Assembly (NCBI GenBank): GCA_030848705.1
Contig: CM061238.1
Location: forward strand, 60,241,133-60,305,132
From: Heracleum sosnowskyi
Lineage: Eukaryota > Streptophyta > Magnoliopsida > Apiales > Apiaceae
Reading direction: 5' to 3'
Length of the DNA stretch: 64,000 bases
Part shown: positions 37,790 through 51,169 of the stretch, in pieces
How the letters are laid out: each line of letters begins with the position of its first letter
Numbering within the stretch: the stretch's first letter is position 1
The notes under the pieces: model-generated
Told to the model about the DNA's origin: nothing
Database searches by the model: none
The model's input: the letters and a program-made list of their open reading frames with translations, nothing else
Made by a program: the position numbers and the translations under genes

Positions 37790-38293
37790 TTTTTCCCCAT
37801 TTTCCTTGTATAGCTCCCTTTAGAGGTAAACGTAATCGGGCGTCCCCTGGTATCTGCTCCGATTCAGGCACGGACAACTTCAAATGAAGTTTTCTGTAAT
37901 TCTATAAACCCATAGGGTCAAACTACGAGAAAATATCCACAAAATGGCCTGCTTCAATTTTTCCCCATTTTCCTTGTACAGCTCACTTTAGAGGTAAACG
38001 TAATCGGGCATCCCCTGGTATCTGCTCCGATTCAGGCACGGACAGCTCCAAATGAAGTTTTCTGTAATTCTATAAACCCATAGGGTCAAACTACGAGAAA
38101 ATATCCACAAAATGGACCGCTTCAATTTTCCCCCATTTTCCTTGTATAGCTCCCTTTAGAGGTAAACGTAATCGGGCGTCCCCTGGTATCTGCTCCGATT
38201 CAGGCACGGACAGCTCCAAATGAAGTTTTCTGTAATTCTATAAACCCATAGGGTCAAACTACGAGAAAATATACACAAAATGGCCCGCTTCAA

Positions 38294-38629
38294 TTTCCCC
38301 CCATTTTCCTTGTATAGCTCCCTTTAGAGGTAAACGTAATCGGGCGTCCCCTGGTATCTGCTCCGATTCAGGCACGGACAATTCCAAATGAAGTTTTCTG
38401 TAATTCTATAAACCCATAGGGGCAAACTACGAGAAAATATCCACAAAATGGCCCGCTTCAATTTTTCCCCATTTTCCTTGTATAGCTCCCTTTATAGGTA
38501 AACGTAATCGGGCGTCCCCTGCTATCTGCTCCGATTCAGGCACGGACAGCTCCAAATGAAGTTTTCGGTAATTCTATAAACCCATATGGTCAAACTACGA
38601 GAAAATATCCACAAAATGGCCCGCTTCAA
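38294..38629. repeat. Mosaic M4/M5 and M6/M5/M6 monomer pair, copy 2
   Basis: Same marker arrangement as at 33087-33422, at offset 5,207 bp: acaattcc then cataggggc, followed by tttatagg, ctgctatctg (ctat at 38522), tcggtaatt and catatgg. It is inherited through the 3.2-kb block duplication. Confidence 0.8.
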
Positions 38630-40981
38630 TTTTTTCCCATTTTCCATGTATAGCTCCCTTTATAGGTAAACGTAATCGGGCGTCCCCTGGTATGTGCTCC
38701 GATTCAGGCAGAGACAGCTTCAAATGAAGTTTTCTGCAATTCTATAAACCCATAGGGTCAAACTACGAGAAAATATCCACAAAATGGCCCGCTTCAATTT
38801 TTCCCCATTTTCCTTGTATAGCTTCCTTTAGAGGTAAACGTAATCGGGCGTCCCCTGGTATCTGCTCCGATTCAGGCACGGACAGCTCCAAATGAAGTTT
38901 TCTGCAATTCTATAAACCCATAGGGTCAAACTACGAGAAAATATACACAAAATGGCCCGCTTCAATTTCCCCCCATTTTCCTTGTATAGCTCCCTTTAGA
39001 GGTAAACGTAATCGGGCGTCCCCTGGTATCTGCTCCGATTCAGGCACGGACAACTCCAAATGAAGTTTTCTGTAATTCTATAAACCCATAGGGTCAAACT
39101 ACGAGAAAATATCCACAAAATGGCCTGCTTCAATTTTTCCCCATTTTCCTTGTACAGCTCACTTTAGAGGTAAACGTAATCGGGCATCCCCTGGTATCTG
39201 CTCCGATTCAGGCACGGACAGCTCCAAATGAAGTTTTCTGTAATTGTATAAACCCATAGGGTCAAACTACGAGAAAATATCCACAAAATGGACCGCTTCA
39301 ATTTTCCCCCATTTTCCTTGTATAGCTCCCTTTAGAGCTAAACGTAATCGGGCGTCCCCTGGTATCTGCTCCGATTCAGGCACGGACAGCTCCAAATGAA
39401 GTTTTCTGTAATTCTATAAACCCATAGGGTCAAACTACGAGAAAATATACACAAAATGGCCCGCTTCAATTTCCCCCCATTTTCCTTGTATAGCTCCCTT
39501 TAGAGGTAAACGTAATCGGGTGTCCCCTGGTATCTGCTCCGATTCAGGCACGGACAGCTCCAAATGAAGTTTTCTGTAATTCTATAAACCCATAGGGTCA
39601 AACTACGAGAAAATATCCACAAAATGGCCCGCTTCAATTTTCCCCCATTTTCCTTGTATAGCTCCCTTTAGAGGTAAACGTAATCGGGCGTCCCCTGGTA
39701 TCTGCTCCGATTCAGGCACGGACAGCTCCAAATGAAGTTTTCTGCAATTCTATAAACCCATAGGGTCAAACTACGAGAAAATATACACAAAATGGCCCGC
39801 TTCAATTTCCCCCCATTTTCCTTGTATAGCTCCCTTTAGAGGTAAACGTAATCGGGCGTCCCCTGGTATCTGCTCCGATTCAGGCACGGACAACTCCAAA
39901 TGAAGTTTTCGGTAATTCTATAAACCCATAGGGTCAAACTACGAGAAAATATCCACAAAATGGCCCGCTTCAATTTTTCCCCATTTTCCTTGTATAGCTC
40001 CCTTTAGAGGTAAACGTAATCGGGCGTCCCCTGGTATCTGCTCCGATTCAGGCACGGACAACTCCAAATGAAGTTTTCTGTAATTCTATAAACCCATAGG
40101 GTCAAACTACGAGAAAATATCCACAAAATGGCATGCTTCAATTTTTCCCCATTTTCCTTGTACAGCTCACTTTAGAGGTAAACGTAATCGGGCATCCCCT
40201 GGTATCTGCTCCGATTCAGGCACGGACAGCTCCAAATGAAGTTTTCTGTAATTCTATAAACCCATAGGGTCAAACTACGAGAAAATATCCACAAAATGGA
40301 CCGCTTCAATTTTCCCCCATTTTCCTTGTATAGCTCCCTTTAGAGGTAAACGTAATCGGGCGTCCCCTGGTATCTGCTCCGATTCAGGCACGGACAGCTC
40401 CAAATGAAGTTTTCTGTAATTCTATAAACCCATAGGGTCAAACTACGAGAAAATATACACAAAATGGCCCGCTTCAATTTCCCCCCATTTTCCATGTATA
40501 GCTCCCTTTAGAGGTAAACGTAATCGGGCGTCCCCTGGTATCTGCTCCGATTCAGGCACGGACAATTCCAAATGAAGTTTTCTGTAATTCTATAAACCCA
40601 TAGGGTCAAACTACGAGAAAATATCCACAAAATGGCCCGCTTCAATTTTCCCCCATTTTCCTTGTATAGCTCCCTTTAGAGGTAAACGTAATCGGGCGTC
40701 CCCTGCTATCTGCTCCGATTCAGGCACGGACAGCTCCAAATGAAGTTTTCTGTAATTCTATAAACCCATAGGGGCAAACTACGAAAAAATATCCACAAAA
40801 TGGCCCGCTTCAATTTTTCCCCATTTTCCTTGTATAGCTCCCTTTATAGGTAAACGTAATCGGGCGTCCCCTGGTATCTGCTCCGATTCAGGCACGGACA
40901 ACTCCAAATGAAGTTTTCGGTAATTCTATAAACCCATAGGGTCAAACTACGAGAAAATATCCACAAAATGGCCCGCTTCAA

Positions 40982-42493
40982 TTTTTCCCCATTTTCCTTG
41001 TATAGCTCCCTTTAGAGGTAAACGTAATCGGGCGTCCCCTGGTATCTGCTCCGATTCAGGCACGGACAACTCCAAATGAAGTTTTCTGTAATTCTATAAA
41101 CCCATAGGGTCAAACTACGAGAAAATATCCACAAAATGGCCTGCTTCAATTTTTCCCCATGTTCCTTGTACAGCTCACTTTAGAGGTAAACGTAATCGGG
41201 CATCCCCTGGTATCTGCTCCGATTCAGGCACGGACAGCTCCAAATGAAGTTTTCTGTAATTCTATAAACCCATAGGGTCAAACTACGAGAAAATATCCAC
41301 AAAATGGACCGCTTCAATTTTCCCCCATTTTCCTTGTATAGCTCCCTTTAGAGGTAAACGTAATCGGGCGTCCCCTGGTATCTGCTCCGATTCAGGCACG
41401 GACAGCTCCAAATGAAGTTTTCTGTAATTCTATAAACCCATAGGGTCAAACTACGAGAAAATATACACAAAATGGCCCGCTTCAATTTCCCCCCATTTTC
41501 CTTGTATAGCTCCCTTTAGAGGTAAACGTAATCGGGCGTCCCCTGGTATCTGCTCCGATTCAGGCACGGACAATTCCAAATGAAGTTTTCTGTAATTCTA
41601 TAAACCCATAGGGTCAAACTACGAGAAAATATCCACAAAATGGTCCGCTTCAATTTTCCCCCATTTTCCTTGTATAACTCCCTTTAGAGGTAAACGTAAT
41701 CGGGCGTCCCCTGCTATCTGCTCCGATTCAGGCACGGACAGCTCCAAATGAAGTTTTCTGTAATTCTATAAACCCATAGGGGCAAACTACGAGAAAATAT
41801 CCACAAAATGGCCCGCTTCAATTTTTCCCCATTTTCCTTGTATAGCTCCCTTTATAGGTAAACGTAATCGGGCGTCCCCTGGTATCTGCTCCGATTCAGG
41901 CACGGACAGCTCCAAATGAAGTTTTCGGTAATTCTATAAACCCATATGGTCAAACTACGAGAAAATATCCACAAAATGGCCCGCTTCAATTTTTTCCCAT
42001 TTTCCATGTATAGCTCCCTTTATAGGTAAACGTAATCGGGCGTCCCCTTGTATGTGCTCCGATTCAGGCACAGACAGCTTCAAATGAAGTTTTCTGCAAT
42101 TCTATAAACCCATAGGGTCAAACTACGAGAAAATATCCACAAAATGGCCCGCTTCAATTTTTCCCCATTTTCCTTGTATAGCTCCCTTTAGAGGTAAACG
42201 TAATCGGGCGTCCCCTGGTATCTGCTCCGATTCAGGCACGGACAGCTCCAAATGAAGTTTTCTGCAATTCTATAAACCCATAGGGTCAAACTACGAGAAA
42301 ATATACACAAAATGGCCCGCTTCAATTTCCCCCCATTTTCCTTGTATAGCTCCCTTTAGAGGTAAACGTAATCGGGCGTCCCCTGGTATCTGCTCCGATT
42401 CAGGCACGGACAGCTCCAAATGAAGTTTTCTGTAATTCTATAAACCCATAGGGTCAAACTACGAGAAAATATCCACAAAATGGCCCACTTCAA
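40982..42493. repeat. Complete nine-monomer HOR, M1-M9 register
   Basis: M1 40982, M2 41150 (ccatgttcc variant), M3 41318, M4 41486, M5 41654 (ctgctatctg at 41711), M6 41822, M7 41990 (private cccttgtatgtg), M8 42158 and M9 42326. It is followed in phase by another M1-M4 (42494-43165), after which M5-M9 are replaced by two plain or M2-like monomers. Confidence 0.85.
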
Positions 42494-43501
42494 TTTTTCC
42501 CCATTTTCCTTGTATAGCTCCCTTTAGAGGTAAACGTAATCGGGCGTCCCCTGGTATCTGCTCCGATTCAGGCACGGACAACTCCAAATGAAGTTTTCTG
42601 TAATTCTACAAACCCATAGGGTCAAACTACGAGAAAATATCCACAAAATGGCCTGCTTCAATTTTTCCCCATTTTCCTTGTATAGCTCACTTTAGAGGTA
42701 AACGTAATCGGGCATCCCCTGGTATCTGCTCCGATTCAGGCACGGACAGCTCCAAATGAAGTTTTCTGTAATTCTATAAACCCATAGGGTCAAACTACGA
42801 GAAAATATCCACAAAATGGACCGCTTCAATTTTCCCCCATTTTCCTTGTATAGCTCCCTTTAGAGGTAAACGTAATCGGGCGTCCCCTGGTATCTGCTCC
42901 GATTCAGGCACGGACAGCTCCAAATGAAGTTTTCTGTAATTCTATAAACCCATAGGGTCAAACTACGAGAAAATATACACAAAATGGCCCGCTTCAATTT
43001 CCCCCCATTTTCCTTGTATAGCTCCCTTTAGAGGTAAACGTAATCGGGCGTCCCCTGGTATCTGCTCCGATTCAGGCACGGACAATTCCAAATGAAGTTT
43101 TCTGTAATTCTATAAACCCATAGGGTCAAACTACGAGAAAATATCCACAAAATGGCCCGCTTCAATTTTTCCCCATTTTCCTTGTATAGCTCCCTTTAGA
43201 GGTAAACGTAATCGGGCGTCCCCTGGTATCTGCTCCGATTCAGGCACAGACAGCTCCAAATGAAGTTTTCTGTAATTCTATAAACCCATAGGGTCAAACT
43301 ACGAGAAAATATACACAAAATGGCCCGCTTCAATTTTTCCCCATTTTCCTTGTATAGCTCACTTTAGAGGTAAACGTAATCGGGCATCCCCTGGTATCTG
43401 CTCCGATTCAGGCACGGACAGCTCCAAATGAAGTTTTCTATAATTCTATAAACCCATAGGGTCAAACTACGAGAAAATATCCACAAAATGGCCCGCTTCA
43501 A

Positions 43502-45013
43502 TTTTTCCCCATTTTCCTTGTATAGCTCCCTTTAGAGGTAAACGTAATCGGGCGTCCCCTGGTATCTGCTCCGATTCAGGTACGGACAACTCCAAATGAA
43601 GTTTTCTGTAATTCTACAAACCCATAGGGTCAAACTACGAGAAAATATCCACAAAATGGCCTGCTTCAATTTTTCCCCATTTTCCTTGTACAGCTCACTT
43701 TAGAGATAAACGTAATCGGGCATCCCCTGGTATCTGCTCCGATTCAGGCACGGACAGCTCCAAATGAAGTTTTCTGTAATTCTATAAACCCATAGGGTCA
43801 AACTACGAGAAAATATCCACAAAATGGACCGCTTCAATTTTCCCCCATTTTCCTTGTATAGCTCCCTTTAGAGGTAAACGTAATCGGGCGTCCCCTGGTA
43901 TCTGCTCCGATTCAGGCACGGACAGCTCCAAATGAAGTTTTCTGTAATTCTATAAACCCATAGGGTCAAACTACGAGAAAATATACACAAAATGGCCCGC
44001 TTCAATTTCCCCCCATTTTCCTTGTATAGCTCCCTTTAGAGGTAAACGTAATCGGGCGTCCCCTGGTATCTGCTCCGATTCAGGCACGAACAATTCCAAA
44101 TGAAGTTTTCTGTAATTCTATAAACCCATAGGGTCAAACTATGAGAAAATATCCACAAAATGGCCCGCTTCAATTTTCCCCCATTTTCCTTGTATAGCTC
44201 CCTTTAGAGGTAAACGTAATCGGGCGTCCCCTGCTATCTGCTCCGATTCAGGCACAGACAGCTCCAAATGAAGTTTTCTGTAATTCTATAAACCCATAGG
44301 GGCAAACTACGAGAAAATATCCACAAAATGGCCCGCTTCAATTTTTCCACATTTTCCTTGTATAGCTCCCTTTATAGGTAAACGTAATCGGGCGTCCCCT
44401 GGTATCTGCTCCGATTCAGGCACGGACAGCTCCAAATGAAGTTTTCGGTAATTCTATAAACCCATATGGTCAAACTACGAGAAAATATCCACAAAATGGC
44501 CCGCTTCAATTTTTTCCCATTTTCCATGTATAGCTCCCTTTATAGGTAAACGTAATCGGGCGTCCCCTGGTATGTGCTCCGATTCAGGCACAGACAGCTT
44601 CAAATGAAGTTTTCTGCAATTCTATAAACCCATAGGGTCAAACTACGAGAAAATATCCACAAAATGGCCCGCTTCAATTTTTCCCCATTTTCCTTGTATA
44701 GCTCCCTTTAGAGGTAAACGTAATCGGGCGTCCCCTGGTATCTGCTCCGATTCAGGCACGGAAAGCTCCAAATGAAGTTTTCTGCAATTCTATAAACCCA
44801 TAGGGTCAAACTACGAGAAAATATACACAAAATGGCCCGCTTCAATTTCCCCCCATTTTCCTTGTATAGCTCCCTTTAGAGGTAAACGTAATCGGGCGTC
44901 CCCTGGTATCTGCTCCGATTCAGGCACGGACAGCTCCAAATGAAGTTTTCTGTAATTCTATAAACCCATAGGGGCAAACTACGAGAAAATATCCACAAAA
45001 TGGCCCGCTTCAA
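43502..45013. repeat. Complete nine-monomer HOR, M1-M9 register
   Basis: M1 43502, M2 43670, M3 43838, M4 44006, M5 44174 (ctgctatctg near 44231), M6 44342, M7 44510, M8 44678 (cggaaagctcc), M9 44846. This M9 ends in cataggggc like M5 and is followed directly by M6 (45014) and M7, so M1-M5 have been skipped by an M9/M5 exchange. It is the rightmost complete HOR seen. Confidence 0.85.
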
Positions 45014-45180
45014 TTTTTCCCCATTTTCCTTGTATAGCTCCCTTTATAGGTAAACGTAATCGGGCGTCCCCTGGTATCTGCTCCGATTCAGGCACGGACA
45101 GCTCCAAATGAAGTTTTTGGTATTCTATAAACCCATATGGTCAAACTACGAGAAAATATCCACAAAATGGCCCGCTTCAA

Positions 45181-45336
45181 TTTTTTCCCATTTTCCATGT
45201 ATAGCTCCCTTTATAGGTAAACGTAATCGGGCGTCCCCTGGTATGTGCTCCGATTCAGGCACAGACAGCTTCAAATGAAGTTTTCTGTAATTCTATAAAC
45301 CCATAGAGAAAATATCCACAAAATGGCCCGCTTCAA
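45181..45336. repeat. 156-bp M7 monomer with 12-bp deletion
   Basis: M7 markers are present (T6C3, ccatgt, tatgtg, cagacagcttc), but the segment between 'catag' and 'agaaaatatcc' lacks 12 bases near 45305. The deletion removes most of the GGGT arm of the dyad and the conserved caaactacg. The preceding M6 (45014-45180) also lacks one base (tttttggtattc). This is the largest indel in the window. Confidence 0.88.
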
Positions 45337-46176
45337 TTTTCCCCCATTTTCCTTGTATAGCTCCCTTTAGAGGTAAACGTAATCGAGCGTCCCCTGGTAT
45401 CTGCTCCGATTCAGGCACGGACAGCTCCAAATGAAGTTTTCTGCAATTCTATAAACCCATAGGGTCAAACTACGAGAAAATATACACAAAATGGCCCGCT
45501 TCAATTTCCCCCCATTTTCCTTGTATAGCTCCCTTTAGAGGTAAACGTAATCGGGCGTCCCCTGGTATCTGCTCCGATTCAGGCACGGACAGCTCCAAAT
45601 GAAGTTTTCGGTAATTCTATAAACCCATAGGGTCAAACTACGAGAAAATATCCACAAAATGGCCCGCTTCAATTTTTCCCCATTTTCCTTGTATAGCTCC
45701 CTTTAGAGGTAAACGTAATCGGGCGTCCCCTGGTATCTGCTCCGATTCAGGCACGGACAACTCCAAATGAAGTTTTCTGTAATTCTATAAACCCATAGGG
45801 TCAAACTACGAGAAAATATCCACAAAATGGCCTGCTTCAATTTTTCCCCATTTTCCTTGTACAGCTCACTTTAGAGGTAAACGTAATCGGGCATCCCCTG
45901 GTATCTGCTCCGATTCAGGCACGGACAGCTCCAAATGAAGTTTTCTGTAATTCTATAAACCCATAGGGTCAAACTACGAGAAAATATCCACAAAATGGAC
46001 CGCTTCAATTTTCCCCCATTTTCCTTGTATAGCTCCCTTTAGAGGTAAACGTAATCGGGCGTCCCCTGGTATCTGCTCCGATTCAGGCACGGACAGCTCC
46101 AAATGAAGTTTTCTGTAATTCTATAAACCCATAGGGTCAAACTACGAGAAAATATACACAAAATGGCCCGCTTCAA

Positions 46177-46512
46177 TTTCCCCCCATTTTCCTTGTATAG
46201 CTCCCTTTAGAGGTAAACGTAATCGGGCGTCCCCTGGTATCTGCTCCGATTCAGGCACGGACAATTCCAAATGAAGTTTTCTGTAATTCTATAAACCCAT
46301 AGGGGCAAACTACGAGAAAATATCCACAAAATGGCCCGCTTCAATTTTTCCCCATTTTCCTTGTATAGCTCCCTTTATAGGTAAACGTAATCGGGCGTCC
46401 CCTACTATCTGCTCCGATTCAGGCACGGACAGCTCCAAATGAAGTTTTTTGTAATTCTATAAACCCATATGGTCAAACTACGAGAAAATATCCACAAAAT
46501 GGCCCGCTTCAA
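46177..46512. repeat. Mosaic M4/M5 and M6/M5/M6 monomer pair, copy 3
   Basis: An M4 with acaattcc ends in cataggggc. The following monomer has tttatagg, then 'cctactatctg' (a one-base derivative of ctgctatctg, ctat at 46405) and catatgg, with tttttgtaatt where other copies have ttttcggtaatt. This more diverged third copy suggests the rearrangement predates the 5,207-bp block duplication. Confidence 0.75.
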
Positions 46513-46749
46513 TTTTTTCCCATTTTCCATGTATAGCTCCCTTTATAGGTAAACGTAATCGGGCGTCCCCTGGTATGTGCTCCGATTCAGGCACAGACAG
46601 CTTCAAATGAAGTTTTCTACAATTCTATAAACCCATAGGGTCAAACTACGAGAAAATATCCACAAAATGGCCCGCTTCAATTTTTCCCCATTTTCCTTGT
46701 ATAGCTCCCTTTAGAGGTAAACGTAATCGGGCGTCCCCTGGTATTTGCT

Positions 46750-47660
46750 CCGATTCAGGCACGGACAGCTCCAAATGAAGTTTTCTGCAATTCTATAAAC
46801 CCATAGGGTCAAACTACGAGAAAATATACAGAAAATGGCCCGCTTCAATTTCCCCCCATTTTCCTTGTATAGCTCCCTTTAGAGGTAAACGTAATCGGGC
46901 GTCCCCTGGTATCTACTCCGATTCAGGCACGGACAGCTCCAAATGAAGTTTTCTGCAATTCTATAAACCCATAGGGTCAAACTACGAGAAAATATCCACA
47001 AAATGGCCCGCTTCAATTTTTCCCCATTTTCCTTGTATAGCTCCCTTTAGAGGTAAACGTAATCGGGCGTCCCCTGGTATCTGCTCCGATTCAGGCACGG
47101 ACAACTCCAAATGAAGTTTCTGTAATTCTACAAACCCATAGGGTCAAACTACGAGAAAATATCCACAAAATGGCCTGCTTCAATTTTTCCCCATTTTCCT
47201 TGTACAGCTCACTTTAGAGGTAAACGTAATCGGGCATCCCCTGGTATCTGCTCCGATTCAGGCACGGACAGCTCCAAATGAAGTTTTCTGTAATTCTATA
47301 AACCCATAGGGTCAAACTACGAGAAAATATCCACAAAATGGACCGCTTCAATTTTCCCCCATTTTCCTTGTATAGCTCCCTTTAGAGGTAAACGTAATCG
47401 GGCGTCCCCTGGTATCTGCTCCGATTCAGGCACGGACAGCTCCAAATGAAGTTTTCTGTAATTCTATAAACCCATAGGGTCAAACTACGAGAAAATATAC
47501 ACAAAATGGCCCGCTTCAATTTCCCCCCATTTTCCTTGTATAGCTCCCTTTAGAGGTGAACGTAATCGGGCGTCCCCTGGTATCTGCTCCGATTCAGGCA
47601 CGGACAGCTCCAAATGAAGTTTTCTGCAATTCTATAAACCCATAGGGTCAAACTACGAGA
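46750..47660. repeat. Five-monomer tandem duplication, left copy
   Basis: The rare 'tatacagaaaatgg' at 46831 recurs at 47670, and the one-base deletion gaagtttctg with tacaaac at 47116 recurs at 47958. The offset is five monomers (839-842 bp, depending on indels between the markers). The partner is 47589-48502. Confidence 0.8.
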
Positions 47661-47687
47661 AAATATACAGAAAATGGCCCGCTTCAA

Positions 47688-47858
47688 TTTCCCCCCATTT
47701 TCCTTGTATAGCTCCCTTTAGAGGTAAACGTAATCGGGCGTCCCCTGGTATCTGCTCCGATTCAGGCACGGACAGCTCCAAATGAAGTTTTCTGCAATTC
47801 TATAAACCCATAGGGTCATCAAACTACGAGAAAATATCCACAAAATGGCCCGCTTCAA
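47688..47858. repeat. 171-bp monomer with three-base insertion
   Basis: The unit reads 'gggtcatcaaac' where others read 'gggtcaaac' near 47815, an apparent duplication of a trinucleotide (tca). It lies inside the right copy of the five-monomer duplication and is absent from the left copy, so it arose after that duplication or was lost from the left copy. Confidence 0.85.
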
Positions 47859-50800
47859 TTTTTCCCCATTTTCCTTGTATAGCTCCCTTTAGAGGTAAAC
47901 GTAATCGGGCGTCCCCTGGTATCTGCTCCGATTCAGGCACGGACAACTCCAAATGAAGTTTCTGTAATTCTACAAACCCATAGGGTCAAACTACGAGAAA
48001 ATATCCACAAAATGGCCTGCTTCAATTTTTCCCCATTTTCCTTGTACAGCTCACTTTAGAGGTAAACGTAATCGGGCATCCCCTGGTATCTGCTCCGATT
48101 CAGGCACGGACAGCTCCAAATGAAGTTTTCTGTAATTCTATAAACCCATAGGGTCAAACTACGAGAAAATATCCACAAAATGGACCGCTTCAATTTTCCC
48201 CCATTTTCCTTGTATAGCTCCCTTTAGAGGTAAACGTAATCGGGCGTCCCCTGGTATCTGCTCCGATTCAGGCACGGACAGCTCCAAATGAAGTTTTCTG
48301 TAATTCTATAAACCCATAGGGTCAAACTACGAGAAAATATACACAAAATGGCCCGCTTCAATTTCCCCCCATTTTCCTTGTATAGCTCCCTTTAGAGGTA
48401 AACGTAATCGGGCGTCCCCTGGTATCTGCTCCGATTCAGGCACGGACAGCTCCAAATGAAGTTTTCTGTAATTCTATAACCCCATAGGGTCAAACTACGA
48501 GAAAATATCCACAAAATGGCCCGCTTCAATTTTCCCCCATTTTCCTTGTATAGCTCCCTTTAGAGGTAAACGTAATCGGGCGTCCTCTGGTATCTGCTCC
48601 GATTCAGGCACGGACAGCTCCAAATGAAGTTTACTGCAATTCTATAAACCCATAGGGTCAAACTACGAGAAAATATACACAAAATGGCCCGCTTCAATTT
48701 CCCCCCATTTTCCTTGTATAGCTCCCTTTAGAGGTAAACGTAATCGGGCGTCCCCTGGTATCTGCTCCGATTCAGGCACGGACAGCTCCAAATGAAGTTT
48801 TCTGTAATTCTATAAACCCATAGGGTCAAACTACGAGAACATATCCACAAAATGGCCTGCTTCAATTTTTCCCCATTTTCCTTGTACAGCTCACTTTAGA
48901 GGTAAACGTAATCGGGCATCCCCTGGTATCTGCTCCGATTCAGGCACGGACAGCTCCAAATGAAGTTTTCTGTAATTCTATAAACCCATAGGGTCAAACT
49001 ACGAGAAAATATCCACAAAATGGACCGCTTCAATTTTCCCCCATTTTCCTTGTATAGCTCCCTTTAGAGGTAAACGTAATCGGGCGTCCCCTGGTATCTG
49101 CTCCGATTCAGGCACGGACAGCTCCAAATGAAGTTTTCTGTAATTCTATAAACCCATAGGGTCAAACTACGAGAAAATATACACAAAATGGCCCGCTTCA
49201 ATTTCCCCCCATTTTCCTTGTATAGCTCCCTTTAGAGGTAAACGTAATCGGGCGTCCCCTGGTATCTGCTCCGATTCAGGCACGGACAGCTCCAAATGAA
49301 GTTTTCTGTAATTCTATAAACCCATAGGGTCAAACTACGAGAAAATATCCACAAAATGGCCCGCTTCAATTTTCCCCCATTTTCCTTGTATAGCTCCCTT
49401 TAGAGGTAAACGTAATCGGGCGTCCCCTGGTATCTGCTCCGATTCAGGCACGGACAGCTCCAAATGAAGTTTTCTGCAATTCTATAAACCCATAGGGTCA
49501 AACTACGAGAAAATATACACAAAATGGCCCGCTTCAATTTCCCCCCATTTTCCTTGTATAGCTCCCTTTAGAGGTAAACGTAATCGGGCGTCCCCTGGTA
49601 TCTGCTCCGATTCAGGCACGGACAGCTCCAAATGAAGTTTTCTGTAATTCTATAAACCCATAGGGTCAAACTACGAGAAAATATCCACAAAATGGCCCGC
49701 TTCAATTTTTCCCCATTTTCCTTGTATAGCTCCCTTTAGAGGTAAACGTAATCGGGCGTCCCCTGGTATCTGCTCCGATTCAGGCACGGACAGCTCCAAA
49801 TGAAGTTTTCTGTAATTCTATAAACCCATAGGGTCAAACTACGAGAAAATATCCACAAAATGGCCTGCTTCAATTTTTCCCCATTTTCCTTGTACAGCTC
49901 ACTTTAGAGGTAAACGTAATCGGGCATCCCCTGGTATCTGCTCCGATTCAGGCACGGACAGCTCCAAATGAAGTTTTCTGTAATTCTATAAACCCATAGG
50001 GTCAAACTACGAGAAAATATCCACAAAATGGACCGCTTCAATTTTCCCCCATTTTCCTTGTATAGCTCCCTTTAGAGGTAAACGTAATCGGGCGTCCCCT
50101 GGTATCTACTCCGATTCAGGCACGGACAGCTCCAAATGAAGTTTTCTGTAATTCTATAAACCCATAGGGTCAAACTAGGAGAAAATATACACAAAATGGC
50201 CTGCTTCAATTTCCCCCCATTTTCCTTGTATAGCTCCCTTTAGAGGTAAACGTAATCGGGCGTCCCCTGGTATCTGCTCCGATTCAGGCACGGACAATTC
50301 CAAATGAAGTTTTCTGTAATTCTATAAACCCATAGGGTCAAACTATGAGAAAATATCCACAAAATGGCCCGCTTCAATTTTTCCCCATTTTCCTTGTATA
50401 GCTCCCTTTAGAGGTAAACGTAATCGGGCGTCCCCTGGTATCTGCTCCGATTCAGGCACGGACAGCTCCAAATGAAGTTTTCTGTAATTCTATAAACCCA
50501 TAGGGTCAAACTACGAGAAAATATCCACAAAATGGCCCGCTTCAATTTTCCCCCATTTTCCTTGTATAGCTCCCTTTAGAGGTAAACGTAATCGGGCGTC
50601 CCCTGGTATCTGCTCCGATTCAGGCACGGACAGCTCCAAATGAAGTTTTCTGTAATTCTATAAACCCATAGGGTCAAACTACGAGAAAATATCCACAAAA
50701 TGGCCCGCTTCAATTTTCCCCCATTTTCCTTGTACAGCTCCCTTTGGAGGTAAACGTAATCGGGCGTCCCCTAGTATCTGCTCCGATTCAGGCACGGACA

Positions 50801-51169
50801 GCTCCAAATGAAGTTTTCTGTAATTCTATAAACCCATAGGGTCAAACTACGAGAAAATATCCACAAAATGGCCCGCTTCAATTTTTCCCCATTTTCCTTG
50901 TATAGCTCCCTTTATAGGTAAACGTAATCGGGCGTCCCCTGGTATGTGCTCCGATTCAGGCACGGACAGCTCCAAATGAAGTTTTCTGCAATTCTATAAA
51001 CCCATAGGGTCAAACTACGAGAAAATATCCACAAAATGGACCGCTTCAATTTTCCCCCATTTTCCTTGTATAGCTCCCTTTAGAGGTAAACGTAATCGGG
51101 CGTCCCCTGGTATCTGCTCCGATTCAGGCACGGACAGCTCCAAATGAAGTTTTCTGTAATTCTATAAAC

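Larger units (their letters stand above)
36162..39337. repeat. 3.2-kb duplicated block, right copy (pairs with 30955-34130)
   Basis: Partner of the left copy, with private changes acaaaccta near 36399, tggcacgc near 37444 and agcttcc near 38822. Further right, the segment around 38.7-39.5 kb instead matches 34.7-35.5 kb at offset 4,031 bp (agagctaaacg at 35307/39338), so the array switches template. Confidence 0.8.
20992..46512. repeat. Zone 2: nine-monomer higher-order repeat (HOR) domain
   Basis: The monomer types M1-M9 recur in fixed order, so 'ctgctatctg' (M5) is often found 1,512 bp apart (28611/30123, 31803/33315, 37010/38522). Other spacings are also whole monomers (6, 8, 9, 12, 15, 22), showing gain and loss of whole units. 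Subfamily B monomers are absent. I see no gene, transposon or orientation change. Confidence 0.85.
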
